Assembly (NCBI GenBank): GCA_032718865.1
Contig: JALUTQ010000003.1
Coordinates: 1,332,001 to 1,396,000 of the forward strand
Source: Tilletia caries
Lineage: Eukaryota; Basidiomycota; Exobasidiomycetes; Tilletiales; Tilletiaceae
DNA: 64,000 nucleotides
Reading direction: 5' to 3'
Made by a program: the position numbers and the translations under genes. Positions 33,001-41,606 of the stretch are shown one piece after another (position 1 is the stretch's first letter; the number at the start of each line of letters is the position of its first letter). The notes beneath the pieces were generated by a model. That model saw only the letters and a program-made list of their open reading frames with translations. It ran no database searches and was not told where the DNA came from.

Positions 33001-33244
33001 CAGCATCCATAGCGGTCCGCTTCTCCGGACTGGCTCGACGGGGTGCTTCAGACTGAAGAACGGCTCCTGGTTGGAGCTGGATGCCCATATCGTGCCCGAC
33101 GATCCGGCCAGGCCGTCCGTCCAGGGCGAATGCGGCCTTGTGACGTCGGAGCAGGGCTACGAGGTCATCATCGGCCGTTCCATGCTCTCCAATACCGACG
33201 CGGAAGACGTCGTCCACCAACGTGGTGGCCACGTCCTGGGCCAA
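30023..33244 (-). CDS. Gypsy pol: RT, split RNase H with integrase nested inside (copy B)
   Basis: 1073 codons without a stop. RT: KWRFCVDYRKLN (~111-122), FVCHKGLFQYKTVPFGLRNAP and VVYIDDAVVATD (YIDD catalytic site). RNase H part 1: LLYTDASKHALAAILHQ (~380-397). Integrase: zinc finger HDDGGHFGF...CTECQRIKT, core Asp in SFDLIYGFP, Asp in VSDSEARVSGS, Glu in YHQQANSVERAVQ, then a GPY/F-like module KLGPFEVEEVLSPHRVRL. RNase H part 2 comes last (~945-1050): RPVAFISRLTSPAEEKL, AAELELVCLAW (Glu), VITDHAPMERML (Asp) and TNADALSRL. The usual gypsy order keeps RNase H whole before the integrase. The frame continues the protease frame after a TAA at 33,263-33,265, where copy A has a sense codon. Confidence 0.93.
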   Translation of the reverse strand: MAQDVATTLVDDVFRVGIGEHGTADDDLVALLRRHKAAFALDGRPGRIVGHDMGIQLQPGAVLQSEAPRRASPEKRTAMDAAIQQLLDWDVIEPSASPVSFPVVMVRQQGKWRFCVDYRKLNADTIPDRYPLPTIDSIFQTLCGKKVFSSLDAIRGYHQLGVKEDDRWKTAFVCHKGLFQYKTVPFGLRNAPAVFQRLMDKVLGPLRWNQAVVYIDDAVVATDTMAEHIQALDTLLQSATDVGLKFSPAKCTFGVPSLTLLGRKVSGAGVAIWEDRAQAIATLARPTTLQELYHTLGLFGYYRAFVPNFAIRAAPLTRLLKGWRYESADGHTRLVNTEGKAVAAGRVPIAWGPEQQDSFEGLRHAIANPPVLAHPDPSRPYLLYTDASKHALAAILHQVSSSSASVPASNPHAKLNTLTIPQLPSPFARQRWRSWLEEDRYFAPLLRQARDTPTASDEWVIQDEILVRRVDDRVALPLAALPVVLKAVHDDGGHFGFTKTLFAVRNHFWRPHLATSVRAWVKHCTECQRIKTAPKTGVLDVSKDASLPFEAVSFDLIYGFPRSRSGNDAALVLQDLFSRMILLEPCHKEITAEGVAAIVSNRILRFGWRPKRLVSDSEARVSGSVLSALAASLGAVPTPSSPYHQQANSVERAVQIVQQVLQVLSLDSKAHWDRRLLPSVELAMNSSPSTVTGHRPFDLVFLSHPSVVHAVFDADEHLGVSSFEERLAAGHERLDTARRQISVARLDQKRRFDSRRARPPLISAGMRAWIRLRDRPIAGAIGDKLDVRKLGPFEVEEVLSPHRVRLCLPPHLDIDPVLNIEQLDFAPSDMDPFAAHRPSSAAVEAGSPELRVDGGSQELRADGSLQGDISGGVGELSSSRSGEDRYSSVAIDAAALPPRRVRHLPESMRDFHVGTVQPAPSPELLDLLRGPLPRPRSFQEGNDLLVLSERPVAFISRLTSPAEEKLVAAELELVCLAWAFHKLAHLLEGASLTVITDHAPMERMLRSTNSITYGPTVTRCRALIMPHLGNIRFIYRPGPRHTNADALSRLIPDQGRSASGGGDVLASQTIIDE

Positions 33245-33262
33245 GGAAGGAGTAGCCGCGGC

Positions 33263-34327
33263 TTAGTCAGCGAACGCGTCGATCGGAAGAGCAGGATCCG
33301 TCTCGCCCACGGCCAGAGAAAATCCCACCGCCGCCTCATGTCGGGGCGTCAACGGACAGAGCGTGAAAGCCTCCGCTGCGGACGACACGGTGTCCCCTAC
33401 CCGAGCGGCGACGGCATCGGCGATGACGGTCCCACGGGGAAGGATAAAAGGAGCAACTCCGTGATTGCCCACTAAGATGTGGCGCTCGGAAGCATGGGTG
33501 AGCACCCCGACGGGACCGGCGAGTCGGACTGTCTCGTCAGGACTGACGCACATCCTAGGACCCACCGTGTAGTCGACGTCGGGCGCCAGACACGAGGCGT
33601 TGACCGGGACCCAAGCTTGAGTGCCAGCGGGCAAGTCCACGTCGTGCGTGACGCACAGCTCGGCCTCGGAGGCGAACGGCCCGGCGAGACGCTCATGGAC
33701 CTGGAAGGTGAAGGTGCCAATCCGTCCTCGACCGCGGACTGGGGAGATGCCGACGCCGTGGGCATCAATAAAGTCCAGGCCGAGGCACATGCCTGGGGCG
33801 AAGGACGGAAGCACATGGAAGTCCTGTTCCAGCTCAAGGTGGGCATGTTGGCCGTGTGGGTCCTGCGCCTGGATGAAGAGGGGCAGGGTGACCCATCCTA
33901 AGGTCGTGGCTGCGCCGATACCGTGGACCTTCATAGGTGTGCCGGTCGGCTGGCCTCCCATTCGACGCAACAGGTCGGCATCAATGCACGAAAGAGAGGC
34001 ACCAGTGTCAAGCAGCGACGACATGGCTCTTCCGTCCGTGTCGTTGATGCGGACGTGCATCGTCAGAGGGACGTGAGACCTGTAGCCCTTGCCAGTGCCG
34101 GTCGCGGCGTTGCGAGCCAACGGAACTATCCGCCCAAATGCCCGCTTCGGTTGGGAGAGGGGGGGCAGGGTCTCGTTGGGTCGGAGCTGACGGGTCGCCG
34201 AAAAGATGTTCTTCTGACTGAAGAAGAGCTGAGGCTCGGTCTCAGGCGGAACAGGTGAAGGGTCATCATGTGGAGCTGTGCTCATGGAATTGGACATGGA
34301 GGGCGCTGGACTTCGCTCCATGGGGAT
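33263..34327 (-). CDS. Gypsy aspartic protease region (copy B)
   Basis: The frame begins right after the candidate intron; the first ATG is at 34,321. The retropepsin site SSLLDTGASLSCIDADLL lies near residue 103 of 352, followed by VHGIGAATTLGWVTLPL and GLDFIDAHGVGI, the flap and C-terminal region. It should cut Gag-Pol during particle maturation. It ends at a TAA (33,263-33,265) in frame with the RT ORF; copy A has GAG there, so the stop is probably a lesion, though readthrough is not excluded. Confidence 0.88.
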   Translation of the reverse strand: MPMERSPAPSMSNSMSTAPHDDPSPVPPETEPQLFFSQKNIFSATRQLRPNETLPPLSQPKRAFGRIVPLARNAATGTGKGYRSHVPLTMHVRINDTDGRAMSSLLDTGASLSCIDADLLRRMGGQPTGTPMKVHGIGAATTLGWVTLPLFIQAQDPHGQHAHLELEQDFHVLPSFAPGMCLGLDFIDAHGVGISPVRGRGRIGTFTFQVHERLAGPFASEAELCVTHDVDLPAGTQAWVPVNASCLAPDVDYTVGPRMCVSPDETVRLAGPVGVLTHASERHILVGNHGVAPFILPRGTVIADAVAARVGDTVSSAAEAFTLCPLTPRHEAAVGFSLAVGETDPALPIDAFAD

Positions 34328-34408
34328 CTATGTAACAAGGGAGAGAACACATGAGAATGGAATTGGGGAAAGCAAGGGAAAGCAAGGCCATCTGTGCGCT
34401 CAACTCAC
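34328..34408 (-). other. Candidate gag-pol junction intron (copy B)
   Basis: 81 bp (27 codons) with donor GTGAGTTGA and acceptor TTACATAG. Unspliced RNA ends gag at the TGA in the donor; spliced RNA fuses gag to the protease in frame. The length and sequence are conserved with copy A (82 bp). Confidence 0.55.
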
Positions 34409-36246
34409 GGAGGAGATATCGGGCTCCTGTGAGGGAAGTTCCTCCTCCACCACCGTCTGCACCGAGGGTACCGCCATGTATGCATTGGCTGAACCAACAT
34501 CATTATCGAAGGGATAGTCGTCGTCCTCATGTATAGCCATGACGCGAACTTGAGGAACGAGGTGTATGTGTTCGAAGTTGAAGTGGTCGCCATTGCACTT
34601 GCTACATGGTCGATTGAGGCGCATCGGCGTCTCACGGCCATCGACCCGGTACTTGCGAGGCTCGCCATTCGCGGCGGGAATCACTCGGGCCGGGTCGTAG
34701 GCGGCGGCCATTGCCGATAAACCGGATGGTGCAGCTGGAGCTGCGCGCGGTGCTTGAGGTGCTGAAGCCGCAATGGGGCGAACAGCAGGAAGCAGCGGCG
34801 CGGAAGCGGAGCGTACCATGGCCTGTCCTTGCAATCGACGTAGAGCCATCGGCTGAGGTGTGGCTGGAGTCGTGCTGGGCACGCCGGCGCCGACTTCGTT
34901 GCTTGTGGCAGTTTCGGGGGGCGATGCGATGTTGTACATTGTGCGCCATTGAGGCTCGCACTCCCCCCCATCTCGTCCACAAGCTGCTCCAGGGTGGCAT
35001 CCTGGCGAGGGAGACGAAGCATCGCGATGAAGCTGGTCGGGAACCCGTCCTTGATCTCCGTGACGAGCTCGTCGTCTGTTTGGTCGAAACCGAACGCCTG
35101 GCGAAGTGCGCGCAGCTTGTCGAAGTAGTAGGCTGCAACCCACTCCGCCTCGGGAACCCAGACTCGATCTCGAGCTGATCGACGTTGCTCGCGTTGGTTG
35201 ACCTTGAAAGTCTTGCGCATCTCGACCTCCCATTTCTCGAAGGAGTTGAGCTCCTTGGCGTGCTTGTTGGAGAGACTCTCATGCCATTTGGCGGCGTTCC
35301 CTCGGAGAGCAATCGGCAGAGCGCGGAGGACGGCAGGGAGCCACTGTGGGTCCGAGTTGGTCCGGATAACGTTGCCGACGCGGCCGAGGAAGGCCTCGAG
35401 ACGGTATGGGTCTCCGTTGTACTCGCCGATGAATTCCTGACGGCAGACCGGCGGCGCACCGATTCGTATGTTCGGGGCCGGGGAGAGCTCAGGAGTCGGG
35501 GTGGCAGCGACGTGGCCACGGATCCGAATAGGGCTCTCACTGGAGTCGGCCTGGACGGGACGAGCAGGGGTGGAGAGGGCCGGTGGGGGACTCTGCACTG
35601 GTGGTTCGTCGTCGAAGGCCTCGTCGTCGTCCAGCGGATCGTCCTCCTCGACAGCGTCGGCCGAGCCGAGAATGTGCTCGAGGGACAGACCGATGCGTCG
35701 CAGCGCCTTCTTTATGCGGCCCTGCTCCGCCCCCGGCAGCTGCTTGTAGCGAGCCAGGGGGATGGTTCCGTACGGAGAGGTGGAGGGCGCCGGAGGAAGC
35801 TCGGAGGGGAGTGGTCGAGGAGTGACGGGTGGTTGAGCTGGACGAGAGCGAGATGGCCCACGAGTGGTGGTGACGAACCGATCCTCGAGGAGAGCCGGAC
35901 TCCAAGCGGTCTCCGCGGAGGGGCGAGTCCGTCCGGACGGAGGATGTATGGGCATGGTGGATGGTCGTCGGCTATGGTCGACCGGAGCGGCTTGATGGTC
36001 GCTGAGGGAATCGTCGACGGGGTCGTCGCGCACCGGCTGATGTCGTTGCTCGACGGCGACCAGACGCACAGCGACGTCGTTGAAGCGGTCGTTGAACTCC
36101 GTGCGCATGGTGCGCAGCTCCGTCACGATGGCGAGAGAACGGGGGTCGAGTGTCGGCACGTCGAGGCCCTCGTCGTGGTGCTGCTGAGGGAGAGCACGGG
36201 GACGACGGCCAGAAAGAGACGGTGCTGCTGATGCGTGTGAGGACAT
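34409..36246 (-). pseudogene. Gypsy gag (copy B) with a homopolymer frameshift
   Basis: Nearly identical to gag of copy A over the first ~425 codons (same gag domain text, EFIGEYNGDPYRLEAFLGRV). At 34,963-34,969 the minus strand has seven G where copy A has five (15,005-15,009), shifting the frame; the original continuation, with CSKCNGDHFNFEH, resumes in the next frame down to the candidate intron. As sequenced it would yield a protein without the zinc knuckle. A homopolymer length error in the assembly is an alternative explanation. Confidence 0.85.
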
Positions 36247-36528
36247 GGTGCTTCTTGAGGTCTTGTTCTTGAGGGGTGAGGAAGAAGAAAGAGGTAGAGA
36301 AGAGAAGGAGTAGAGTAGAGAGAAGTAGTGCGAAGGAGAAGAGTAGGGAACGTGCGAGGGTCAAAGAGAGGCTCGACGTTGGCGACGGAGAAGAGTAGAG
36401 GGCCGGAGCGAGAGCTGGGGCGGTCTGGAGTAGTTGGTGTCTCGACGAGAGAACTTGGAAGTTGTGATCGTCGTGGGCTGCTGAGGATCGTCGGGTCGAT
36501 GGTCAGCAAGAGAATCCTCTCATCACCA

Positions 36529-36875
36529 TATGCGGGAGCGGAGTAATTCACCTGAGACAACTGGACAATAAAGTCAGTGATGTTCTATGGAAAAAGGCTA
36601 AGTGAATTCGCTTATGAGGTACAAAGGGGAGCTCGGCTATCTATGGAAATGAGAGAAGCAGAAGGAAGAAGAGAGAAGCCGAGGCGTGGGAAGAAGAAGA
36701 AAAGAGAAGAGCCGGATGCCATGTCGTTGCGTAACGATCTGGAGGCAAGAAGGGAAAGGAAACGTGGAACGAGCGATCGGGAGAGAGAACGGAACGGAAC
36801 GGAACGGAGTGGAGTGATCATGATCAATGGAAACTAAGTAGCTACTCGTCTATGATAGTCTGGCTCGCCAGCACA
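36529..36875 (-). repeat. 5' LTR of gypsy copy B
   Basis: 347 bp; differs from the 3' LTR by two extra CGGAA units and a few substitutions. The primer-binding site TGGTGATGAGAGG follows at 36,528 reading leftwards. A GTTACGCAACG palindrome lies near 36,730. Confidence 0.93.
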
Positions 36876-37618
36876 AGGAACCCCCCCAACCAAAAGGACA
36901 ACCTCTCCGTCTCCATTGCTGTCATGCTTAATCCTGTTCGCTACGCGCTAACTCTAACCCGCAAAAAAAAAAAGTCAACACGATCCTAACTTAGCAACCA
37001 AGTCGATAAAAAGGGAAAAAAGAATGATAGCAAAAGGATTCTAACCGTGGACCTGCAGAATAGCAAGCCATATCACTAACCGCACAGCTTTGAGGGAAAG
37101 TTGATGCAGAGTTTGATTTGTGACGCACTATAAACAATCCTTACACGATCGCGTGAAAAGATAGTAATCAAAGCGCGCCAAGGCGCGCTCAAACTCCGAA
37201 TCGCCGGATCCACGTGGAAAATTGACGAGGGCGATACGGTCCTTTGGGGGGGGGGGGGGTTCGGAGCAGGAGGCTAGGGCCGAGGAATAGGTCATCGTGC
37301 TGACGTTTGATGTTTGTGAAGTTGAAATGGTTGTGGGAGGCGCAGCGTTGAAGTGAGACCAGCCGAAGGGGGTCCAAGATGTCCTCGCCGGGAGTCATGC
37401 GCGGAGGAGTTGCCCTGGGGGAGATTGGTAGGTGGCGAGGCATCGAGGGTTAGGACGGCGGGGGTTGGTGTTCAGAAAGGAGTGTGAGGGTGCGCGTCCA
37501 GGGCGGCCAGGAGCCAAAAGAAAAGGGTTGGTGGAATCGTAGGCAGAGGGTGAGCCGTCGTCCAGGGCGAGTGGCCAGTCCGAGTGTGAGTGGGGTCGGC
37601 ACGGGGTCGGCGGAGCGA

Positions 37619-40600
37619 CTACGGTGCCGTGGCGGGAGGTGGTGGTGCTGTGGGGAGGGCAGTGACGACCAGAGAGGATCCCTCGATGTGGAGGAGGGAG
37701 GATCCTAGGATCCAGCGCGCATGGAAGCGGTCGATGGCCACCTCGGATTCCTGGGGGAGTCTGGACCAGGCGGACGTGAGTGCAGACACCACTGATGCGG
37801 TGGTGAAGGACAGGACGTCCATGGCATCGCAGTGGTGGAAGTTTGGAGGGGAGGCACTGGTCCGGGCATCGCGACCCGCAATGGTGCGAGCCGTGTGCAA
37901 GGTGACGAGGACGGCGTTCCGCCACAGCACGAGTCGGCCACGGAGGCCGGGCAGGTGCTGCCATGCTCCGATGATAGTCCGCGGGCTGAAGGAGAGGGGT
38001 GTGGAAACGCCCATCGCCTGAAGGAGGGGCAGGCATGCGGACCAGATCCGTAGGGCCGCGGGGCACACGCAGATGCCGTGTGTCGGAGAGTCCGCCTCAG
38101 GGCAGCCGACCGGGCAATTGAGGCGCCGGGGGGGAGCGGGCCGGTAAGTCCACAGGTTTTGGCCTAGGACCAGGAGGCAAGCGGAGCGCATGTCCGTGGG
38201 CAGAGGACTGGCCTCGAGCTCGGTCCACACAGTCGACCAGAAAATGGGAGAGACGGGCGGGTCGAGCGTCCAGCCGGGGACGCGGGGCTCTTGTGGGGTG
38301 AGGGAGCGCCGGACCGAGCGGGGAGAGGCGGTGAGAATGGATCGTCCGGCGATTGTGAGTAGGTGCCAGGGGAACGAGGGGTACGCGGGATCCACCGAGA
38401 GGAGGATCCACGTTTCCGACGGTGTACGAGAGCGCAAGGCGTCTGGGGTGAGGAGCCGATAGGAGGTGGGCGAGCCCAGGCAGTGCGAGGTCAAGGCGGT
38501 AGCGAGTCGTGGCTCAAGTTGGGACCACATCGTGAGCCAGGGGAGGGAGGGGACACCTCCGAAGCGGTCGCGCGCCGAGGACAGGCGGTTGTGGGCCGTC
38601 GCTGAGCGACTTGGAGGTAGGCCCAGGTAGGAAGGGACGGGCGCAGCGGGGTGCGACTGAGGGCCGAGCCAGAGCATGTCACCGACCGTGACCCAGTGTG
38701 AGCGCAGGTATTTGACCTGGCGCTGGTCGGTGAGCGTAGGCGAAGGGAAGAGGAGGAGCCAGGGCAGCGTGACGAGAGCTGCTTCTGGTAGGTCCTTCCA
38801 TTCCGGGGCGAGTCCGAGGTCGACGCTGGCCAGTGCGTGAAGGAGTCGGCCGAACAGACCCTCGGCGCGCGCGTCGGCGTGCTGGAGGGCTGTGAATGCG
38901 GGGCTGGATCGAGCAAGCAGGATGGCGGGGACCGCCGAGTAGCGGTGGTGAAGCTCGGCGGTCAGGTTGAGACGTAGCCACGAGCCGATGGGGCCGGGGT
39001 CCGAGAGGTAGTTGCGCAAGAACGAGATGCTGAGGGCGATGGCCATGTGGTCCGGGTGAAGGAGGTTGAAGCCTCCGAGGGATCGAGGGCGCGTGAGGTC
39101 GTCCCGGGAGATGTATGGCTTGGTGGGGGCGAAGATGTAAGGGTTGAGAGCCTCGAAGTAGAAGTCGTTGAAATCGTGTGGTAGCCCGCCCAGGGAGATG
39201 GAGTGCCAAAGGCGCGATGTCAGAAATTGCTTAGATTTTTGTATGCGGCTCAGGATACTCACGCCAATGGTGGGGAAACAGAGGGCGCGAGTGCGGATAG
39301 CTGCGAGACGGGCGACGAGAGCGTTCGTGGGGGGTCTGGGCCACAGGGTGATGGGGTGACCCAGGTGGGTGAGGAATGCGCGGTGGTTTTGATTTGCGAA
39401 GCCGTATGACGCGATAGTGGCGGCTAGGGCGGAGGCGGCGGTGGCATCGGTGGGGGAACCGACGAGCCAGAAGGAGGATTTGGTGGTATTAATCTGAGCG
39501 TTTGAGGCGCGCTCGTAGAGGGTGAGGGCGGACTGAAGGGCGTGCCATTGCTGGAAACCACGGCTGGAGGCGTCGATGAAGATAAGGACGTCGTCGGCGA
39601 AGGCGAGAGAGGTGAGGAAGCCAAGTCCTGGAACCGTGATGCCCACTCCCCAGGCGCGTAAGAGGTCGAGGAAGGGTTGCAGGGTCAGGTTGTAGACGAT
39701 ACAGGACGATGGGTCGCCCTGGAGAACGCCTGAGAGGAAGGGAATGGGGGCGGTCATACCGTCGGCGGTAGAGACGCGGGTTGAGGCCGATGAGTAGAGG
39801 GCGGAGAGGAGCAGAAGCAGAAGAGGGGGGATACCAAGACGTTGTAGGCAGGCAAAGAGCCATTCGTGTCGGACGCGGTCGTAGGCCTTGCGTTGGTCGA
39901 GAGAGACCACGAAAAAGGCGGAGGGTGCGGCCGGATGAACCTCGGGTGCTGCCGCGGTGTCGATAAGTCCTTGGAGAAGGCCAGAGACGAGGGTGGTGCG
40001 GCGACCAGGGATGAAAGCCGCCTGGTTCCACGGGAGAAGGAAGGAGGCTACCGTGAGTAGGCGGGCAGAGAGCATGCGGGCCAGGGTACGTACATAAGAG
40101 TTACTGATGGAGATCGGACGGTAGTTGGCGAGGTTGGAGAGGTCTCCGGTCTTGGGGAGGAGGATGGTGCGTGCAGTGACTTCTAGAGAGGCGCCCGCGC
40201 CGAGGGCGTTGGCGAGAGAGGCCAGGAGGGGGCCTGCGACCGGAAGGAGTTCCGACCAGACGCGGTATGGCAGGCCGTCTGGCCCAGGGGAGGCTCTGCG
40301 GTTGGCGAGGCGGAGGGCGTTCGCCACCTCGTCGGTAGTGAAGGGAGTGGCAAGCCGGTCGGCGAGGGCGATGGGGAGAGAAGAGAGAAGATGGTGAAAG
40401 AGAGTAGCACAGTCAGTTTCAAAGGTGTGAGGGAGAGGCGGTGGGGTGTAGAGAGACGTGTAGAACGCGCAGACGGCCGCGAGTTTTTCGTCGGAGGACT
40501 CACAGAGGTGGCAGTCGTATGATAAGGTTGGGAGTGGTGTGGTTCGAGGTGAGGCCGAGGCTTTGGAAAGCCAAGAAGAGAGGCGAAGCTCGGCGGCGGC

Positions 40601-41449
40601 TAACCGAGAGGCGTAGGGGAGCGTTAGGGCGAGGTCCAGGGCGGCGAGGGCTTTGCGAAAGCGGGCTAGGAGGGAGGGGAGAGCGAGCATGTCCGGGGGA
40701 GAGCGACAGTCGAGGGAAATCAGCGCTGCCGATACTGAGGCGAGGTCGTCAAGCAATAGTCGTTGGGTGGCGCCATGGGCTACCGATAGGCGTTGAAGGT
40801 GATCCTGGGTTGCGATAGAAAGGAGCTTCCATGTTTGGAGGGGTGAGAGCGGGAGGGAGTCGCATGTAGGGTGGTAGCGGGCCGCAAACGCACGGACGTC
40901 TCGTAAGAAATGGACAGACTGCCAGAGGCCTGGATGGAGGGCCCAAGTGAGAGTTCTGTCGATAGACGTATCGGTGGAAGAGGCGGAAGGTGTCAATGGG
41001 GTGTCGATAAGTCCGAAGGAGGCGGACACCGCGTGGTGGTCGGAAGATGTGAAGACGGACGCGGAGGTGTGGAGTGAGGGGATGAAGGGTCCGGAAACTA
41101 GGATGCTGTCAAGTCGGCGAGCGCTGGTGAGGATTGGGGCGTCGGCAGCCCGAGTGATTCGGAAGAAAGTCCATCCGGGGTCTGTGGGGTGCAGGGAGCG
41201 AAAGGCATCAGTGAGGTGCAGAGGGGAGAGGAAAGTAGCAGGAGTGGACCAGGGGGTACCAGTAGGCAGGGGTAAACTCCCGTTGACGGGCGCGGAGGCC
41301 ACCAGGGCCGCAGTTGAGGGTAACGACGTGCAGGCTTTCCAGAGCAGATGGTGGAAGAACAGTGGAGACAGGAGATGAGGTGAGAGGAGAAGTATGATCA
41401 GATTCGGATATAGCGACGGAGATAAGAGGCACAAAGGCAAGGAGGACAC
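37619..41449 (-). CDS. LINE ORF2: endonuclease remnant, reverse transcriptase, zinc-knuckle end
   Basis: 1276 codons. Residues ~60-150 resemble only the C-terminal part of an APE-type endonuclease (TDAFRSLHPTDPGWTFF, ARRLDSILVSG, SSDHHAVSASF). The N-terminal half is missing: VVTLNCGPGGLRARQREF lies in another frame just upstream at about 41,300. The RT is complete: LLPKTGDLSNLANYRPISI, QAAFIPGRR, VVSLDQRKAYDRVRHEWL, GVLQGDPSSCIVYNL and SLAFADDVLIFID (FADD catalytic site). The C-terminus has CPVGCPEADSPTHGICVCP, a zf-RVT-like cluster. The RT copies element RNA at a nicked target. The endonuclease loss suggests this copy cannot nick DNA itself. Confidence 0.9.
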   Translation of the reverse strand: MSSLPLCLLSPSLYPNLIILLLSPHLLSPLFFHHLLWKACTSLPSTAALVASAPVNGSLPLPTGTPWSTPATFLSPLHLTDAFRSLHPTDPGWTFFRITRAADAPILTSARRLDSILVSGPFIPSLHTSASVFTSSDHHAVSASFGLIDTPLTPSASSTDTSIDRTLTWALHPGLWQSVHFLRDVRAFAARYHPTCDSLPLSPLQTWKLLSIATQDHLQRLSVAHGATQRLLLDDLASVSAALISLDCRSPPDMLALPSLLARFRKALAALDLALTLPYASRLAAAELRLSSWLSKASASPRTTPLPTLSYDCHLCESSDEKLAAVCAFYTSLYTPPPLPHTFETDCATLFHHLLSSLPIALADRLATPFTTDEVANALRLANRRASPGPDGLPYRVWSELLPVAGPLLASLANALGAGASLEVTARTILLPKTGDLSNLANYRPISISNSYVRTLARMLSARLLTVASFLLPWNQAAFIPGRRTTLVSGLLQGLIDTAAAPEVHPAAPSAFFVVSLDQRKAYDRVRHEWLFACLQRLGIPPLLLLLLSALYSSASTRVSTADGMTAPIPFLSGVLQGDPSSCIVYNLTLQPFLDLLRAWGVGITVPGLGFLTSLAFADDVLIFIDASSRGFQQWHALQSALTLYERASNAQINTTKSSFWLVGSPTDATAASALAATIASYGFANQNHRAFLTHLGHPITLWPRPPTNALVARLAAIRTRALCFPTIGVSILSRIQKSKQFLTSRLWHSISLGGLPHDFNDFYFEALNPYIFAPTKPYISRDDLTRPRSLGGFNLLHPDHMAIALSISFLRNYLSDPGPIGSWLRLNLTAELHHRYSAVPAILLARSSPAFTALQHADARAEGLFGRLLHALASVDLGLAPEWKDLPEAALVTLPWLLLFPSPTLTDQRQVKYLRSHWVTVGDMLWLGPQSHPAAPVPSYLGLPPSRSATAHNRLSSARDRFGGVPSLPWLTMWSQLEPRLATALTSHCLGSPTSYRLLTPDALRSRTPSETWILLSVDPAYPSFPWHLLTIAGRSILTASPRSVRRSLTPQEPRVPGWTLDPPVSPIFWSTVWTELEASPLPTDMRSACLLVLGQNLWTYRPAPPRRLNCPVGCPEADSPTHGICVCPAALRIWSACLPLLQAMGVSTPLSFSPRTIIGAWQHLPGLRGRLVLWRNAVLVTLHTARTIAGRDARTSASPPNFHHCDAMDVLSFTTASVVSALTSAWSRLPQESEVAIDRFHARWILGSSLLHIEGSSLVVTALPTAPPPPATAP

Positions 41450-41606
41450 GAGTGGGTGGGCGAAAGCCAGCGAGGCGAGAAGAGACAGCGGACAGGAGTA
41501 TTAAGAGGGCGTAGAGAAGGAGAGAGAGAGACGACGAAGAGCGATGAGCAGCCAGGAACCGTGGAAATGATATCGTGGAGCATAGTGAGGCAATAGCAGA
41601 AAGGAT

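Larger units (their letters stand above)
29720..36875 (-). mobile_element. Ty3/gypsy retrotransposon, copy B (full length)
   Basis: A 7156-bp element with both LTRs, flanked by the target duplication AGGAA at 29,715-29,719 and 36,876-36,880. Order on the minus strand: LTR, primer-binding site TGGTGATGAGAGG, gag, candidate intron, protease, RT, first part of RNase H, integrase, second part of RNase H, polypurine GGCGGTGGGGA, LTR. The LTRs differ by a 10-bp repeat-number change and a few substitutions, so insertion was recent. Two coding lesions are visible (gag G7 tract; TAA between protease and RT). Confidence 0.95.
29600..37250. mobile_element. Small TIR element split by gypsy copy B
   Basis: CCGTATCGCCCTCGTCA followed by TTTTCCACGTGG occurs near 29,614-29,644 on the plus strand and near 37,209-37,238 on the minus strand, next to G/C runs on both sides. 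Removing gypsy copy B (29,720-36,875 plus one target duplication) leaves about 490 bp between them, so they look like terminal inverted repeats of a MITE. The right part contains a tRNA-like segment on the minus strand around 37,035-37,090. No coding region. Confidence 0.5.

Noticed and set aside
35185..36231. 348-codon plus-strand frame opposite gypsy gag (also at 13,743-14,789)
   Set aside because: Antisense shadow of gag; its conservation between copies follows from gag conservation.
37395..38066. 223-codon frame after LINE ORF2 as a separate gene
   Set aside because: It overlaps the ORF2 C-terminus in another frame and is low-complexity Pro/Arg/His-rich.
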